DNA of 64,000 nt from RBG-16-57-11 sp964503145 (GTDB lineage Bacteria; Chloroflexota; Anaerolineae; Anaerolineales; UBA4823), in NCBI GenBank assembly GCA_964503145.1, contig CAZCYV010000002.1, positions 496,001 through 560,000 on the forward strand, written 5' to 3'. Position numbers and translations under genes: made by a program. The notes under the pieces are model-generated. The model saw nothing but the letters and a program-made list of their open reading frames with translations, ran no database searches and was not told where the DNA came from. Positions 43,368 to 50,836 of the stretch are shown here, piece after piece. The first letter of the stretch is position 1; each line of letters opens with the position of its first letter.

Positions 43368-43961
43368 GTGAAAGACCTGTTGAAAATTGCCTTTGGGCTG
43401 GTCTGCGGCTTACTGGCTGCCGGGCTGATCTGGCTCGTCGCTCGTCAGCCCAGCGGAGAGCCAGTGACTTTGCTGGCGCCACCTTCACCTGCGCCGTTGA
43501 TCGTGCATGTCAGTGGCGCAGTGACTCAACCCGGAGTGTACACGCTTCCGGCCGGCAGCCGTGTTCAGGATGCAATCCAGGCCGCCGGCGGATTTTTGGA
43601 GGACGCAGATCCGGCATCGCTCAACCTGGCGGCAATGCTAGAGGATGGCGCCCAGGTCATCGCGCTGTCTCAATTGCCTGCCACGCAACCGACTCTTCAA
43701 CCGACAGCGGCAACTCGCAGCGAGAGCATTGCCCTTCCCACCCGAATCCAGAGCCCTACCCCAAAAGGGCAGAAAATCAACATCAACACTGCCACGCAAG
43801 AGGAATTGGAAAGCCTGCCGATGATCGGGCCGGCGCTGGCGAAACAGATCATCGCCTATCGCACGGCCCACGGCCCGTTCAAGAAGATCGAGGACATCGT
43901 CGATGTGCCCGGCATCGGGCCGAAGACCTTTGAAGTGATCAAAGACCTGATCACGGTTTAG
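43368..43961 (+). CDS. comEA: ComEA-like DNA-binding protein (SLBB + helix-hairpin-helix)
   Basis: 197-residue protein. An N-terminal membrane anchor (about 6-22) is followed by an SLBB domain (about 45-100; VSGAVTQPGVYTLPAGSRV), a Thr/Pro linker, and a C-terminal HhH pair (about 133-197; ININTATQEELESLPMIGP, then VPGIGPKTFEVI). This is the architecture of the competence DNA receptor ComEA. No ComEC or other competence genes are in the window. The GTG start follows GGTAGG. Confidence 0.9.
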   Translation: MKDLLKIAFGLVCGLLAAGLIWLVARQPSGEPVTLLAPPSPAPLIVHVSGAVTQPGVYTLPAGSRVQDAIQAAGGFLEDADPASLNLAAMLEDGAQVIALSQLPATQPTLQPTAATRSESIALPTRIQSPTPKGQKININTATQEELESLPMIGPALAKQIIAYRTAHGPFKKIEDIVDVPGIGPKTFEVIKDLITV

Positions 43962-44035
43962 CCGCTGGCTCGATGCAACCTTTCGGGCTGTGTTGCGTAG
44001 ATGATGATATAACCTGATCCTTGAGGAGTAAAACC

Positions 44036-44281
44036 ATGACCACAGAACCCAAGCGACTGTATCGCTCGCGTAGCGATCGCATGATCGCCGGCGTGTGCGC
44101 CGGCGTGGGCAAGTACCTGGACATCGATTCGACCGTGATCCGCTTGCTGTTTGCCCTGTTGGCGATCTTCACCGGCTTTGTACCGGGGCTGATCCTGTAC
44201 CTGGTGATGATGTTCATCATCCCCGACGAGCCGCTGTCTTCGCCTCCTGCACCGCAGGAGCCTCCTGCGCCTGAGGCCTGA
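44036..44281 (+). CDS. PspC-domain membrane protein
   Basis: 81-residue PspC (phage-shock-protein C-like) protein: RLYRSRSDRMIAGVCAGVGKYL, then the hydrophobic VIRLLFALLAIFTGFVPGLILYLVMMFIIP and a Pro-rich tail. Such proteins are linked to envelope-stress responses. ATG 44036 has TGAGGAG 7-9 bases upstream. A terminator follows 42 bases after the stop, so it is probably monocistronic. Confidence 0.9.
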   Translation: MTTEPKRLYRSRSDRMIAGVCAGVGKYLDIDSTVIRLLFALLAIFTGFVPGLILYLVMMFIIPDEPLSSPPAPQEPPAPEA

Positions 44282-44323
44282 TCCCATGCCAGGCTTCCAG
44301 GGATAAGGAGCGCGCCGCTCTGA

Positions 44324-44357
44324 CGTGTCGGCTCACTGAGAGGCGACACGTTTTTGT
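44324..44357 (+). terminator. Terminator after the PspC gene
   Basis: CGTGTCG (44324-44330) pairs with CGACACG (44344-44350) and is followed by TTTTTGTT. Confidence 0.85.
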
Positions 44358-44462
44358 TGTGTAAATCCCGAGACATTGCTCGATAGACGGCAAGCGTCAT
44401 GTCGCGCTCTCTAGATGAGCAAACCCTCATTTATGGAGAGGGCGCTTTTGCGCCTGGTCTGA

Positions 44463-44468
44463 TATAAT
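44463..44468 (+). promoter_or_regulatory. -10 box of the RRM gene
   Basis: TATAAT at 44463-44468 would start transcription near 44475, giving a leader of roughly 140 bases before ATG 44618. A complete terminator hairpin lies inside that leader. Confidence 0.5.
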
Positions 44469-44501
44469 CAAACCAGACGAATTCCAGATTAGCGTTTGTT
44501 A

Positions 44502-44536
44502 GCCGCCATTCTGCGAGGAACGGCGGCTTTTTCTTT
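44502..44536 (+). terminator. Intrinsic terminator/attenuator inside the RRM gene leader
   Basis: GCCGCC (44502-44507) pairs with GGCGGC, with an inner TTC/GAA extension, followed by TTTTTCTTT. It lies between the putative promoter (44463) and the ribosome-binding site (44605), so it could either stop transcripts before the gene (attenuation, possibly temperature- or RNA-binding-controlled) or produce a roughly 60-base leader RNA. Confidence 0.75.
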
Positions 44537-44617
44537 GCTGATCCTGGAAAATCTTTCAACGACCGTCGTAACGTCTGAGAGAAAACAGATGGTCGTACAA
44601 GTGTAAAGGAATTGAAG

Positions 44618-44905
44618 ATGGAAACGAAGTTGTATGTTGGGAACCTGTCGTATGATACCACCGAGGATAGCGTGCGTACGTTGTTCGCCAAGGCTGGGAC
44701 GGTCGTCTCGGTCGATATCATCAAAGATCGTGATACGGGGCGCACGAAGGGGTTCGCCTTCGTGACGATGAACAGCGATGAAGAAGCGCAGAACGCGATC
44801 AAGATCCTGAATGAAAAAATGCTGGATAACCGAGCAATCAAAGTGAACCTTGCAAGGCCGCGCGAAGAGCAGCCACAGCGCATCACTTATACCCGGCGAC
44901 GCTAA
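44618..44905 (+). CDS. RNA-binding protein with one RRM domain
   Basis: 95-residue single-RRM protein of the bacterial (cyanobacterial Rbp-like) type. RNP2 is LYVGNLSYD and RNP1 is KGFAFVTM. The short C-terminal tail is basic/Arg-rich. Homologues are often cold-induced or involved in mRNA stability. ATG 44618 has AAAGGA 7 bases upstream; TTG 44612 is too close. A terminator-like hairpin occurs in its leader and another terminator follows the stop. Confidence 0.93.
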   Translation: METKLYVGNLSYDTTEDSVRTLFAKAGTVVSVDIIKDRDTGRTKGFAFVTMNSDEEAQNAIKILNEKMLDNRAIKVNLARPREEQPQRITYTRRR

Positions 44906-44918
44906 ACCAATCGTGTAG

Positions 44919-44963
44919 AACCTCCAGGGTCAGCGCTCCTGCTGCGCTGCTCTGGAGGTTTTC
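44919..44963 (+). terminator. Terminator after the RRM gene
   Basis: AACCTCCAG (44919-44927) pairs with CTGGAGGTT (44952-44960), with an inner AGCGC/GCGCT stem, followed by TTTT overlap to 44962. Confidence 0.85.
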
Positions 44964-44985
44964 ACAAATCCAATGGAGTGATCCG

Positions 44986-45102
44986 ATGTCTGACAAAACA
45001 GGCACTACAAAAAAGACCAACAAGGCGAATCAGAAGCGATTGTCCAAAGGTCAGCGTAAGCACGTCCGGCGGATGAAGCAAGAGGCTCGCAAGTTATCTT
45101 AG
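44986..45102 (+). CDS. 38-residue highly basic small protein
   Basis: A short gene with its own ribosome-binding site (GGAG, 7 bases before ATG) and a strong terminator just after the stop. The product is rich in Lys/Arg with almost no hydrophobic residues (for example KKTNKANQKRLSKGQRKHVR), so it should bind RNA, DNA or the ribosome. No family is recognised. It is enclosed by terminators on both sides; no promoter of its own was identified in the short gap, so it may be read by readthrough from the RRM gene. Confidence 0.7.
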   Translation: MSDKTGTTKKTNKANQKRLSKGQRKHVRRMKQEARKLS

Positions 45103-45123
45103 CCTACTGACCAGTCATCACTC

Positions 45124-45159
45124 AAAATCCGCCGATTTACCGGCGGATTTTATCTTTTC
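45124..45159 (+). terminator. Terminator after the 38-residue gene
   Basis: AAAATCCGCCG (45124-45134) pairs perfectly with CGGCGGATTTT (45141-45151), and TATCTTTT follows. Confidence 0.9.
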
Positions 45160-45187
45160 TGACCCTGGCTGCTACCGGTTAATGGGT

Positions 45188-45234
45188 AAACGGTCTATGG
45201 ATGCCAGGCTGGGCATTGCATCCATAGACCGTTT
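45188..45234 (-). repeat. 17-bp perfect inverted repeat before the methyltransferase 3' end
   Basis: 45188-45204 and 45218-45234 are exact reverse complements around a 13-base loop. On the minus strand the hairpin follows the methyltransferase stop at 45253 and is followed by GTTTACCC, so it may serve as its terminator, although the T tract is poor. Confidence 0.65.
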
Positions 45235-45252
45235 GCAAAGAACTAATCGTCG

Positions 45253-46116
45253 CTAAAGAGCGGAAGCCGCTGATGAGCGCTTGCGAAAGGCCTTGATCCA
45301 GCGCATGGCGTATTCATCGTGGCCCATCAGCAGGTCACAGGCCAACAGGGTGGTCTGGATTTCAGGCACGGTGGGGTCGGTGATCGCCACAGTCAGCCCA
45401 CGAGCGATGGCCAGCGCCAGGTAGGCCACGTTGATGATCTTGCGATCTGGCAGGCCGAAAGAGACGTTGCTGGCGCCCAGGTTGAGATTCACGCCCAGTT
45501 CATTGCGCACCAAGGCCAGCGAATCCAGGGTGATTCGTCCGGCATTGTGATCAGCGCCAACGGTCAGCGCCAGGCAGTCGATGATGATGTCTTCTGGTGG
45601 GATGCCGTAATCGCCAGCTCGCTGCACCAGCTTGCGGGCAACCGCCAGGCGCGCTTCGGGGGTGGGAGGGATGCCGTTCTCATCGGTGATCACCCCGATC
45701 ACTGCAGCGCCAAACTGCTTTGCCAGCGGGAAGACGCGCTGCATCATGCTTTCCTCGGCGGTCGTCGAGTTGATCAGCGCCTTCCCTGGGTAAACCTCCA
45801 GCGCGGCTCTGAGCGCTTCAGGGCTGGCGGTGTCCAGGCACAGCGGCGCCTGGGCAAATTCGATCAGCGCCTGCACTGCGCCGCGCAGCAAAGCCGGTTC
45901 GTCTGCCCCTGGAACGCCCGCATTGACATCCAGCACGTGGGCGCCGGCCTCCAGTTGCTTGCGGGCGTCCTCCAGAACGACGCTGAAATCGCCCTGGGCC
46001 ATCGTTTCGGCCAGCTTTTTGCGCCGCGTGGGGTTGATGCGCTCACCAATGATGGTGAATGGCCGTTCCGGGCTGATGATGACTTGTTTGTCTTTGAAGG
46101 ATAGCCTGGTTTCCAT
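45253..46116 (-). CDS. Methyltetrahydrofolate-binding (pterin-domain) corrinoid methyltransferase-like protein
   Basis: 287-residue TIM-barrel protein of the pterin-binding family (MetH folate domain/AcsE-like). Motifs: FTIIGERINPTRRKKLAE, GAHVLDVNAGVPGADE, PLCLDTASPEALRAAL, then INSTTAEE and LGASNVSFGLPDR. It probably moves a methyl group from methyl-THF to a corrinoid protein. No corrinoid partner is encoded next to it. ATG 46116 is used with a GAGG site 11 bases upstream; GTG 46128 overlaps that site. It is divergent from the aminotransferase gene. Confidence 0.87.
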   Translation of the reverse strand: METRLSFKDKQVIISPERPFTIIGERINPTRRKKLAETMAQGDFSVVLEDARKQLEAGAHVLDVNAGVPGADEPALLRGAVQALIEFAQAPLCLDTASPEALRAALEVYPGKALINSTTAEESMMQRVFPLAKQFGAAVIGVITDENGIPPTPEARLAVARKLVQRAGDYGIPPEDIIIDCLALTVGADHNAGRITLDSLALVRNELGVNLNLGASNVSFGLPDRKIINVAYLALAIARGLTVAITDPTVPEIQTTLLACDLLMGHDEYAMRWIKAFRKRSSAASAL

Positions 46117-46421
46117 GAATAGATTCACCTCGAACTCAGTTCAGTAGCTACCTCAGCGCATACGCTGCGCCGGGGCCGCCACTATTTCCGGGCAATCTTA
46201 CCACAGGAGGCCTCGATCGAATACTGACTATTTTTCGCTGCCGACAAGGAAACATGGGCGCTGCGGTGTTAGAATATATGGGTTCTCCACCTCTTGCCTG
46301 CATTCTGCAGCGCCAGAGCGCATTCCCACCTCATCCAATTGGGCATCCGAGACAAATCACGCCCGTACAGCCATTGGAAAACAGGAGGACATTCGGAGAA
46401 AAAGCCACTTCGAGGTGACAG
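46117..46421. other. Divergent intergenic region with a possible 54-codon upstream ORF
   Basis: Between the divergent methyltransferase and aminotransferase genes, a TAGAAT (46270-46275) is a weak -10 candidate. An open frame from ATG 46254 to TGA 46418 (54 codons, start preceded by AAGG) ends 3 bases before the aminotransferase ATG. It has no recognisable family and is rich in Pro and His, so it may be chance. A short GC-rich inverted repeat occurs near 46158-46172. Confidence 0.4.
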
Positions 46422-47600
46422 ATGGACTTCGCCGAACGTGTGATCAAATTAGTGCCGGAAGGCGCATATTTCATGCTGGCCAAGGCCCAGGCGCTGGAGG
46501 CCGCCGGACGTCAGGTGATTCACCTGGAGATTGGACAACCGGATGTGCCCACCTTCGAAAACATCGCGCAGGCCGGGATCGATGCAATCCAGGAGGGCTA
46601 TACGCGCTACACGCCTTCCGCGGGCATGCCGCGATTGCGCAAAGCGATTGCCGAAGACGCTTCCAGGCGGCGCGGCATTCCGATCGATGCGGAACAAGTA
46701 GTGGTTGGACCAGGCGCCAAGCCAGCCCTGTTCTTCCCCACCCTGGCGTTGGTCCGTCCTGGCGACGAAGTCATCTATCCCGATCCGGGCTTTCCTACCT
46801 ATGCAGCGATGATCGAGGTCGCGGGGGGCACGCCGGTGCCGGTGCCGTTGCGCGAAGATCGAGACTTTTCGTTCGACCTGGATGAATTCGACCGCCTGGT
46901 GAGCGACCGCACCCGCATGGTGGTGCTGAACTCGCCCAGCAACCCCACCGGCGGCGTGATGTCGCTCTCGGCGTTGGAACATATCGCCGAAGTAGCCTGC
47001 AAGCGGGATTTTTGGGTGCTTTCCGATGAAATTTACGCCCGCCTGGTATATGAGCAGGCCGCGCCGAGCATCGTTTCGCTCCCCGGCATGGCCGAGCGCA
47101 CGATCATCTGTGATGGCTTCTCCAAGACCTATGCCATGACCGGTTGGCGCCTGGGTTACGGCATCATGCCCAGGGCGTTGGCCGAGCGCGTCGAACTGCT
47201 GCTCACCCATTCCGTGGGTTGCACGGCAAGCTTTACTCAGATCGCCGGGATCGAGGCAATCGAGGGGCCGCAAGAACAGGTCGATGCGGTGGTAGCCGAA
47301 TACAAGCGTCGTCGGGACGCGCTCGTTTCCGGGCTGAACGAGATCCCTGGCGTGCGTTGCCGCATGCCGCAGGGCGCCTTTTATGTTTTCCCCAACGTAT
47401 CGGCCTTCGGTTACACCTCCGATTGGTTGGCTGAATACTTGCTGGAAGAGGCCGGAGTAGCCGTGTTGCCTGGCACCTCTTTCGGCAAGAACGGCGAGGG
47501 GTATCTGCGGCTGTGCTTTGCCAATTCTCTGGAGAATATCCTACAAGCGCTAGGGCGCATGAGGCTCGCCCTGGGCAAGCTGAAGGGAGGCGGGGCGTGA
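46422..47600 (+). CDS. PLP-dependent aminotransferase, class I/II
   Basis: 392-residue fold-type I aminotransferase of the aspartate/alanine transaminase group. IGQPDVPTF matches the N-terminal substrate block, VVGPGAKPALFF the phosphate-binding loop, and NSPSNPTGGV the Asn binding PLP. DGFSKTYAMTGWRLGYGI contains the PLP lysine, and the C-terminal GEGYLRLCFAN carries the carboxylate-binding Arg. Aspartate or alanine is the likely amino donor, but specificity cannot be read from sequence. GAGGTG lies 6 bases before the ATG. Confidence 0.93.
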   Translation: MDFAERVIKLVPEGAYFMLAKAQALEAAGRQVIHLEIGQPDVPTFENIAQAGIDAIQEGYTRYTPSAGMPRLRKAIAEDASRRRGIPIDAEQVVVGPGAKPALFFPTLALVRPGDEVIYPDPGFPTYAAMIEVAGGTPVPVPLREDRDFSFDLDEFDRLVSDRTRMVVLNSPSNPTGGVMSLSALEHIAEVACKRDFWVLSDEIYARLVYEQAAPSIVSLPGMAERTIICDGFSKTYAMTGWRLGYGIMPRALAERVELLLTHSVGCTASFTQIAGIEAIEGPQEQVDAVVAEYKRRRDALVSGLNEIPGVRCRMPQGAFYVFPNVSAFGYTSDWLAEYLLEEAGVAVLPGTSFGKNGEGYLRLCFANSLENILQALGRMRLALGKLKGGGA

Positions 47601-48053
47601 CGCAGTCCTTACCCAGCTTGAGCAACTACGCCGAGCAGTTGACCCTGCAGTATGGTGTGCTTCCAGACAACAATGCCAGGAGCTCTACCTGGCGACGTTA
47701 GAATGCCCGAACCATGTCAAGATGATGATGTACCATATTGGCGCACGCCATTTGCTCGCGGCTGCCGGCGCTCGGGTTAGAGAGAGCCGTACCTTCATTC
47801 GCTCATCCATTATCCAAGATGCGCTGGTCGCCACGCCGCCTACTTTCGTCCCCTGGTGCAGGGGGTGTGCACCAAGCCCAGGTGGCCAAAGATAGGTAAT
47901 CACCAATGCGGGGCAGCAAAGGTCTTTCATCATTGCACACCTGTTATATAGCTGATCATGGAATGCGCTCCTGGTTGAACGTCAGGGCTGCTCGCCGTTC
48001 CAGTCACCCAGGAGGCATTCCAATATGCTAAAGTACTGATTGGTCAGGCTGAG
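47601..48053. other. 450-bp region with only fragmentary reading frames
   Basis: No full gene is seen. A 34-codon frame (GTG 47597, overlapping the aminotransferase stop) and a frame ending near 47897 (segment YLATLECPNHVKMMMYHIGA) could be remnants of one degraded gene. An antisense frame of about 80 codons covers the same DNA. No family is recognised for any of them. A CCCCTG/CAGGGG mini-hairpin occurs near 47850. Confidence 0.4.
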
Positions 48054-48491
48054 TTATTTATAGAGCTTCCACAACTCCAGGCGAAAGTCAGTCACGTTGA
48101 AGGCTAAAACTTTACCATCCTTGACTATGGCCAGGATGGTCTGCGTGCCCCAGGCCAAGCCACGATCCGAGACTTCGACCTGTGCAATGAGGGTGTCGCC
48201 AGCCTGCTGATAGCCGGTAATTTCATACTGGCGTCCATTGACGCTCATCTCTTGGAGCATCTGACGGATTTCTGCCAGGCCCTGATAGGTCTCGCCGCGC
48301 ACCCGGTTCTCAACAGTGGCGTTATCAGCAAAAGTGGTCACTGCCATATCCACCTGCCCGGAATTGAGCGCCGAGAACAGGCTATTGACTGTTATAAGCG
48401 GCTCATTGCGATCTTGCGCATAAACCCCATTCACAATCAAAGCCAGAACCACCACTCCAACGAATACCACGACAAAAATTCTTGTTTTCAT
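48054..48491 (-). CDS. Secreted SnoaL/NTF2-like protein
   Basis: 145-residue exported protein. A signal peptide (IFVVVFVGVVVLALIVNGVYAQ) is followed by an NTF2/SnoaL-like fold (FSALNSGQVDMAVTTFADNATVENRVRG, GLAEIRQML, then a beta-sheet ending DFRLELWK). Such domains bind small ligands or act as accessory modules. ATG 48491 has AAAGGAGA 6 bases upstream. It is divergent from the SARP/solute-binding regulator gene and could be its target. Confidence 0.78.
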   Translation of the reverse strand: MKTRIFVVVFVGVVVLALIVNGVYAQDRNEPLITVNSLFSALNSGQVDMAVTTFADNATVENRVRGETYQGLAEIRQMLQEMSVNGRQYEITGYQQAGDTLIAQVEVSDRGLAWGTQTILAIVKDGKVLAFNVTDFRLELWKLYK

Positions 48492-48520
48492 CTCAAATCT
48501 CCTTTCGCTGGTCAAAAAAT

Positions 48521-48529
48521 TGATATAAT
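48521..48529 (+). promoter_or_regulatory. Extended -10 promoter of the SARP-SBP regulator
   Basis: TGATATAAT (48521-48529) is an extended -10 (TGnTATAAT). The -35 region is weak. The leader to ATG 48685 would be about 150 bases. The surrounding 48510-48560 is distinctly AT-rich and lies between divergent genes. Confidence 0.5.
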
Positions 48530-48684
48530 CACTCTAAATTTACCGATTAGGCGTGGTCGCCAGCGTTGATTGGAGCATTGTCTGGAAGATGAATTTCAGA
48601 CAACGGCATCGTTGAACGGCAGCCAGCATCATGAGCAATGGTGTAATTAGGCGGCGTTTAGCTTATTGTTGGAGCAGCCAAACG

Positions 48685-50832
48685 ATGTCCTTACGAATTC
48701 AATTCCTCGGCCGGCCGCGCATCCAACGTGATGGGGCTCCAGTTGACCTGGCAGGGTACCGGCCGCTAGCATTGCTGGCTTACCTGATCGTCACCCGCAA
48801 GAGCCACACCCGCCAACATCTGATTGACTTGCTATTCGAGGGACCGGATGATCCGCGGGCGGCCTTGCGCTGGACGTTGACTAAAATTCGAAAAGCCATC
48901 GGTAGCGAGTTCATTCTGGCTGACCTGGAAGAAATCTCCTTCAATTTTGACAGCGATTACTGGTTAGATGTGGCCGGTTTCGAAGCAGGGGAACTTGAGC
49001 TGTACCAGGGCGATTTCCTGGAAGGGCTGCACCTGCGGGATGCACTGCCCTTCGAGGATTGGCTGGGCTTCGAGCGCGGGCGGCTGAGGGGAAAGTACCA
49101 GGAGGGGATGGAGGGACAGCTGGAGAGACAGAGGCGTCAGGGGGAAAGCGCGGCGGTGGTGGTCACCGCACAGCAACTGTTGAAGCTGGACAACTTGAGA
49201 GAAGACTGGCATTGCGCGCTGATGGAGGCGTACGCCCAGCTGGGGAAGCGGGCAACAGCACTGGAGCAGTACGAGCAATGCCGACAAGCGCTGCGGTTGG
49301 AGTGGGATCAGGACCCATCGCCCGAGACGATCGCACTGGCAGATGCTATCCGGCGTGGGGAGGTTGGGCGCCAGGCCACACCAGTGAAAGGGGCAAATAG
49401 CAGACCGCTGGAGGCGCCAGGAACGCTCCTTGCGACGCCAGTCGTAGCCTCAGAGCTTGCCGATCGGCCGGTTTGGTCCAGATCGGCGAGCCCCCTGATC
49501 AGTGTCATCAGCCTGGTTTTTCTGACGCTCTTACTTTTGGTGGGGATCGTCGCCTCGATCAACCGCACCAGCCAGGATCAGCTGGGGCGACCTGTGCTCG
49601 AAGCAAGAGCAAATCAATCCGAATCGTTACCCCTGAAATTTTCCGGTAAGACAGTGTGGATCCTTGGACGCTTCGAAGATACGCAGGCCAGGCTATTCCA
49701 GGAATCCATGAGGCCATTAGAAGAGAGAACTGGTATTGATGTTAGATTCCTGACCGCAGACGATATGTATGATATATATCTTTCCAATCTGCTAGAGAGA
49801 GAGGATCTGACCGATATCGTGATGTTCGAACAGCCAGGCTGGTTGGAAACGCTTTCTGAGCAAGGGAAAATTGTAAATCTGAGCACGTTCCTGGATGACA
49901 ATTATTTGAGGAAAAAATACCCCGAGGCGTTTTTAGAGCTGGTAAAGGTGGATGGTCAGACAATGGGTATCTGGTATAACGCTTATTTGAAGAGCCTTGT
50001 GTGGTATCCCAAGCAAGCTTTCGAGGCAAAAGGCTACGAAGTACCGACAACCTGGGAGGAATTGATCGCCTTGAGTGACCAGATTGTAGCTGATGGCGGT
50101 GTGCCGTGGTGCATCGGCATTGAGAGCGAGGATGCTACAGGCTGGGTGGGCACAGATTGGATCGAAGATATCTTGCTACGCACTGCGCCGCCTGAGACCT
50201 ACGATGCCTGGGTAAGACACGATCTGCTGTTTGACTCACCGGAGATACGCCGGGCATTTGAGATTATGGGTCAAATCTGGTTGAATGATGCTTATGTGTA
50301 TGGTGGAACGGCAAACATATTAACCGAGGATTTTTTTGACAGCCCGTTACACCTTTTTGATGACCCGCCGGGATGTTATTTGCATCGGCAGGCTACGTTT
50401 GCCCTCACCTTCTTTCCAGCCGATGCCCGCTTCGGCCGCGATTATGACTTTTTCTACCTGCCGCCTATCGATCCCGAATTTGGAAAACCTGTTCTGGGGG
50501 CAGGCACTGTCCTGGCAATGGTCAATGATCGGCCTGAGGTGCGTGAGGTGATGCGCTACCTGACCACTGCAGAATTGACCCAGGCCCTGGTCAAGCATGG
50601 GGGCTTTCTTACCCCGCATCGGGAAACGCCGATCGAGTGGTTCCCATCTACTAGGGATTTGCGCTTCTTCCAAATTTTACTTGGCGCCGATACCTACCGC
50701 TTTGATGGCTCAGATTTGATGCCCGAACAGGTGGGGTTGGGTTCGTTTTATCGCGGCATCACAGATTGGATAAAAGGCGCCGACCTGGACAGGGTGCTGA
50801 AGGAAATCGACAATAGTTGGCCCCAGAAATAA
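48685..50832 (+). CDS. One-component membrane regulator: SARP/BTAD DNA-binding half fused to extracytoplasmic solute-binding domain
   Basis: 715-residue protein. Residues about 1-95 form a winged-helix DNA-binding domain of the SARP/OmpR type (SLRIQFLGRPRIQRDGAPVD, then LRWTLTKIRKAIG). Residues about 95-235 form the bacterial transcriptional activator (BTAD/TPR-like) domain. One membrane helix lies at about 269-292 (VISLVFLTLLLLVGIVASI). Residues about 315-715 resemble a family 1 ABC sugar-binding protein (DIVMFEQPGWLETLSEQGKI, MGIWYNAYLKSLVWYP, VPTTWEELIALSDQI, TGWVGTDWIEDILLR). This implies a sensor that reads an external solute and acts on DNA from the membrane. ATG 48685 has GGAG 10 bases upstream. 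Only 4 bp separate it from proA. Confidence 0.88.
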   Translation: MSLRIQFLGRPRIQRDGAPVDLAGYRPLALLAYLIVTRKSHTRQHLIDLLFEGPDDPRAALRWTLTKIRKAIGSEFILADLEEISFNFDSDYWLDVAGFEAGELELYQGDFLEGLHLRDALPFEDWLGFERGRLRGKYQEGMEGQLERQRRQGESAAVVVTAQQLLKLDNLREDWHCALMEAYAQLGKRATALEQYEQCRQALRLEWDQDPSPETIALADAIRRGEVGRQATPVKGANSRPLEAPGTLLATPVVASELADRPVWSRSASPLISVISLVFLTLLLLVGIVASINRTSQDQLGRPVLEARANQSESLPLKFSGKTVWILGRFEDTQARLFQESMRPLEERTGIDVRFLTADDMYDIYLSNLLEREDLTDIVMFEQPGWLETLSEQGKIVNLSTFLDDNYLRKKYPEAFLELVKVDGQTMGIWYNAYLKSLVWYPKQAFEAKGYEVPTTWEELIALSDQIVADGGVPWCIGIESEDATGWVGTDWIEDILLRTAPPETYDAWVRHDLLFDSPEIRRAFEIMGQIWLNDAYVYGGTANILTEDFFDSPLHLFDDPPGCYLHRQATFALTFFPADARFGRDYDFFYLPPIDPEFGKPVLGAGTVLAMVNDRPEVREVMRYLTTAELTQALVKHGGFLTPHRETPIEWFPSTRDLRFFQILLGADTYRFDGSDLMPEQVGLGSFYRGITDWIKGADLDRVLKEIDNSWPQK

Positions 50833-50836
50833 ACAG

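Noticed and set aside
44431..44886. Antisense frame opposite the RRM gene
   Set aside because: It spans the leader terminator and the RRM coding region, and has no motif or ribosome-binding site.
45188..45234. Possible riboswitch before the methyltransferase
   Set aside because: The structure lies at the 3' end of that gene, not in a leader, and does not match a known riboswitch layout.
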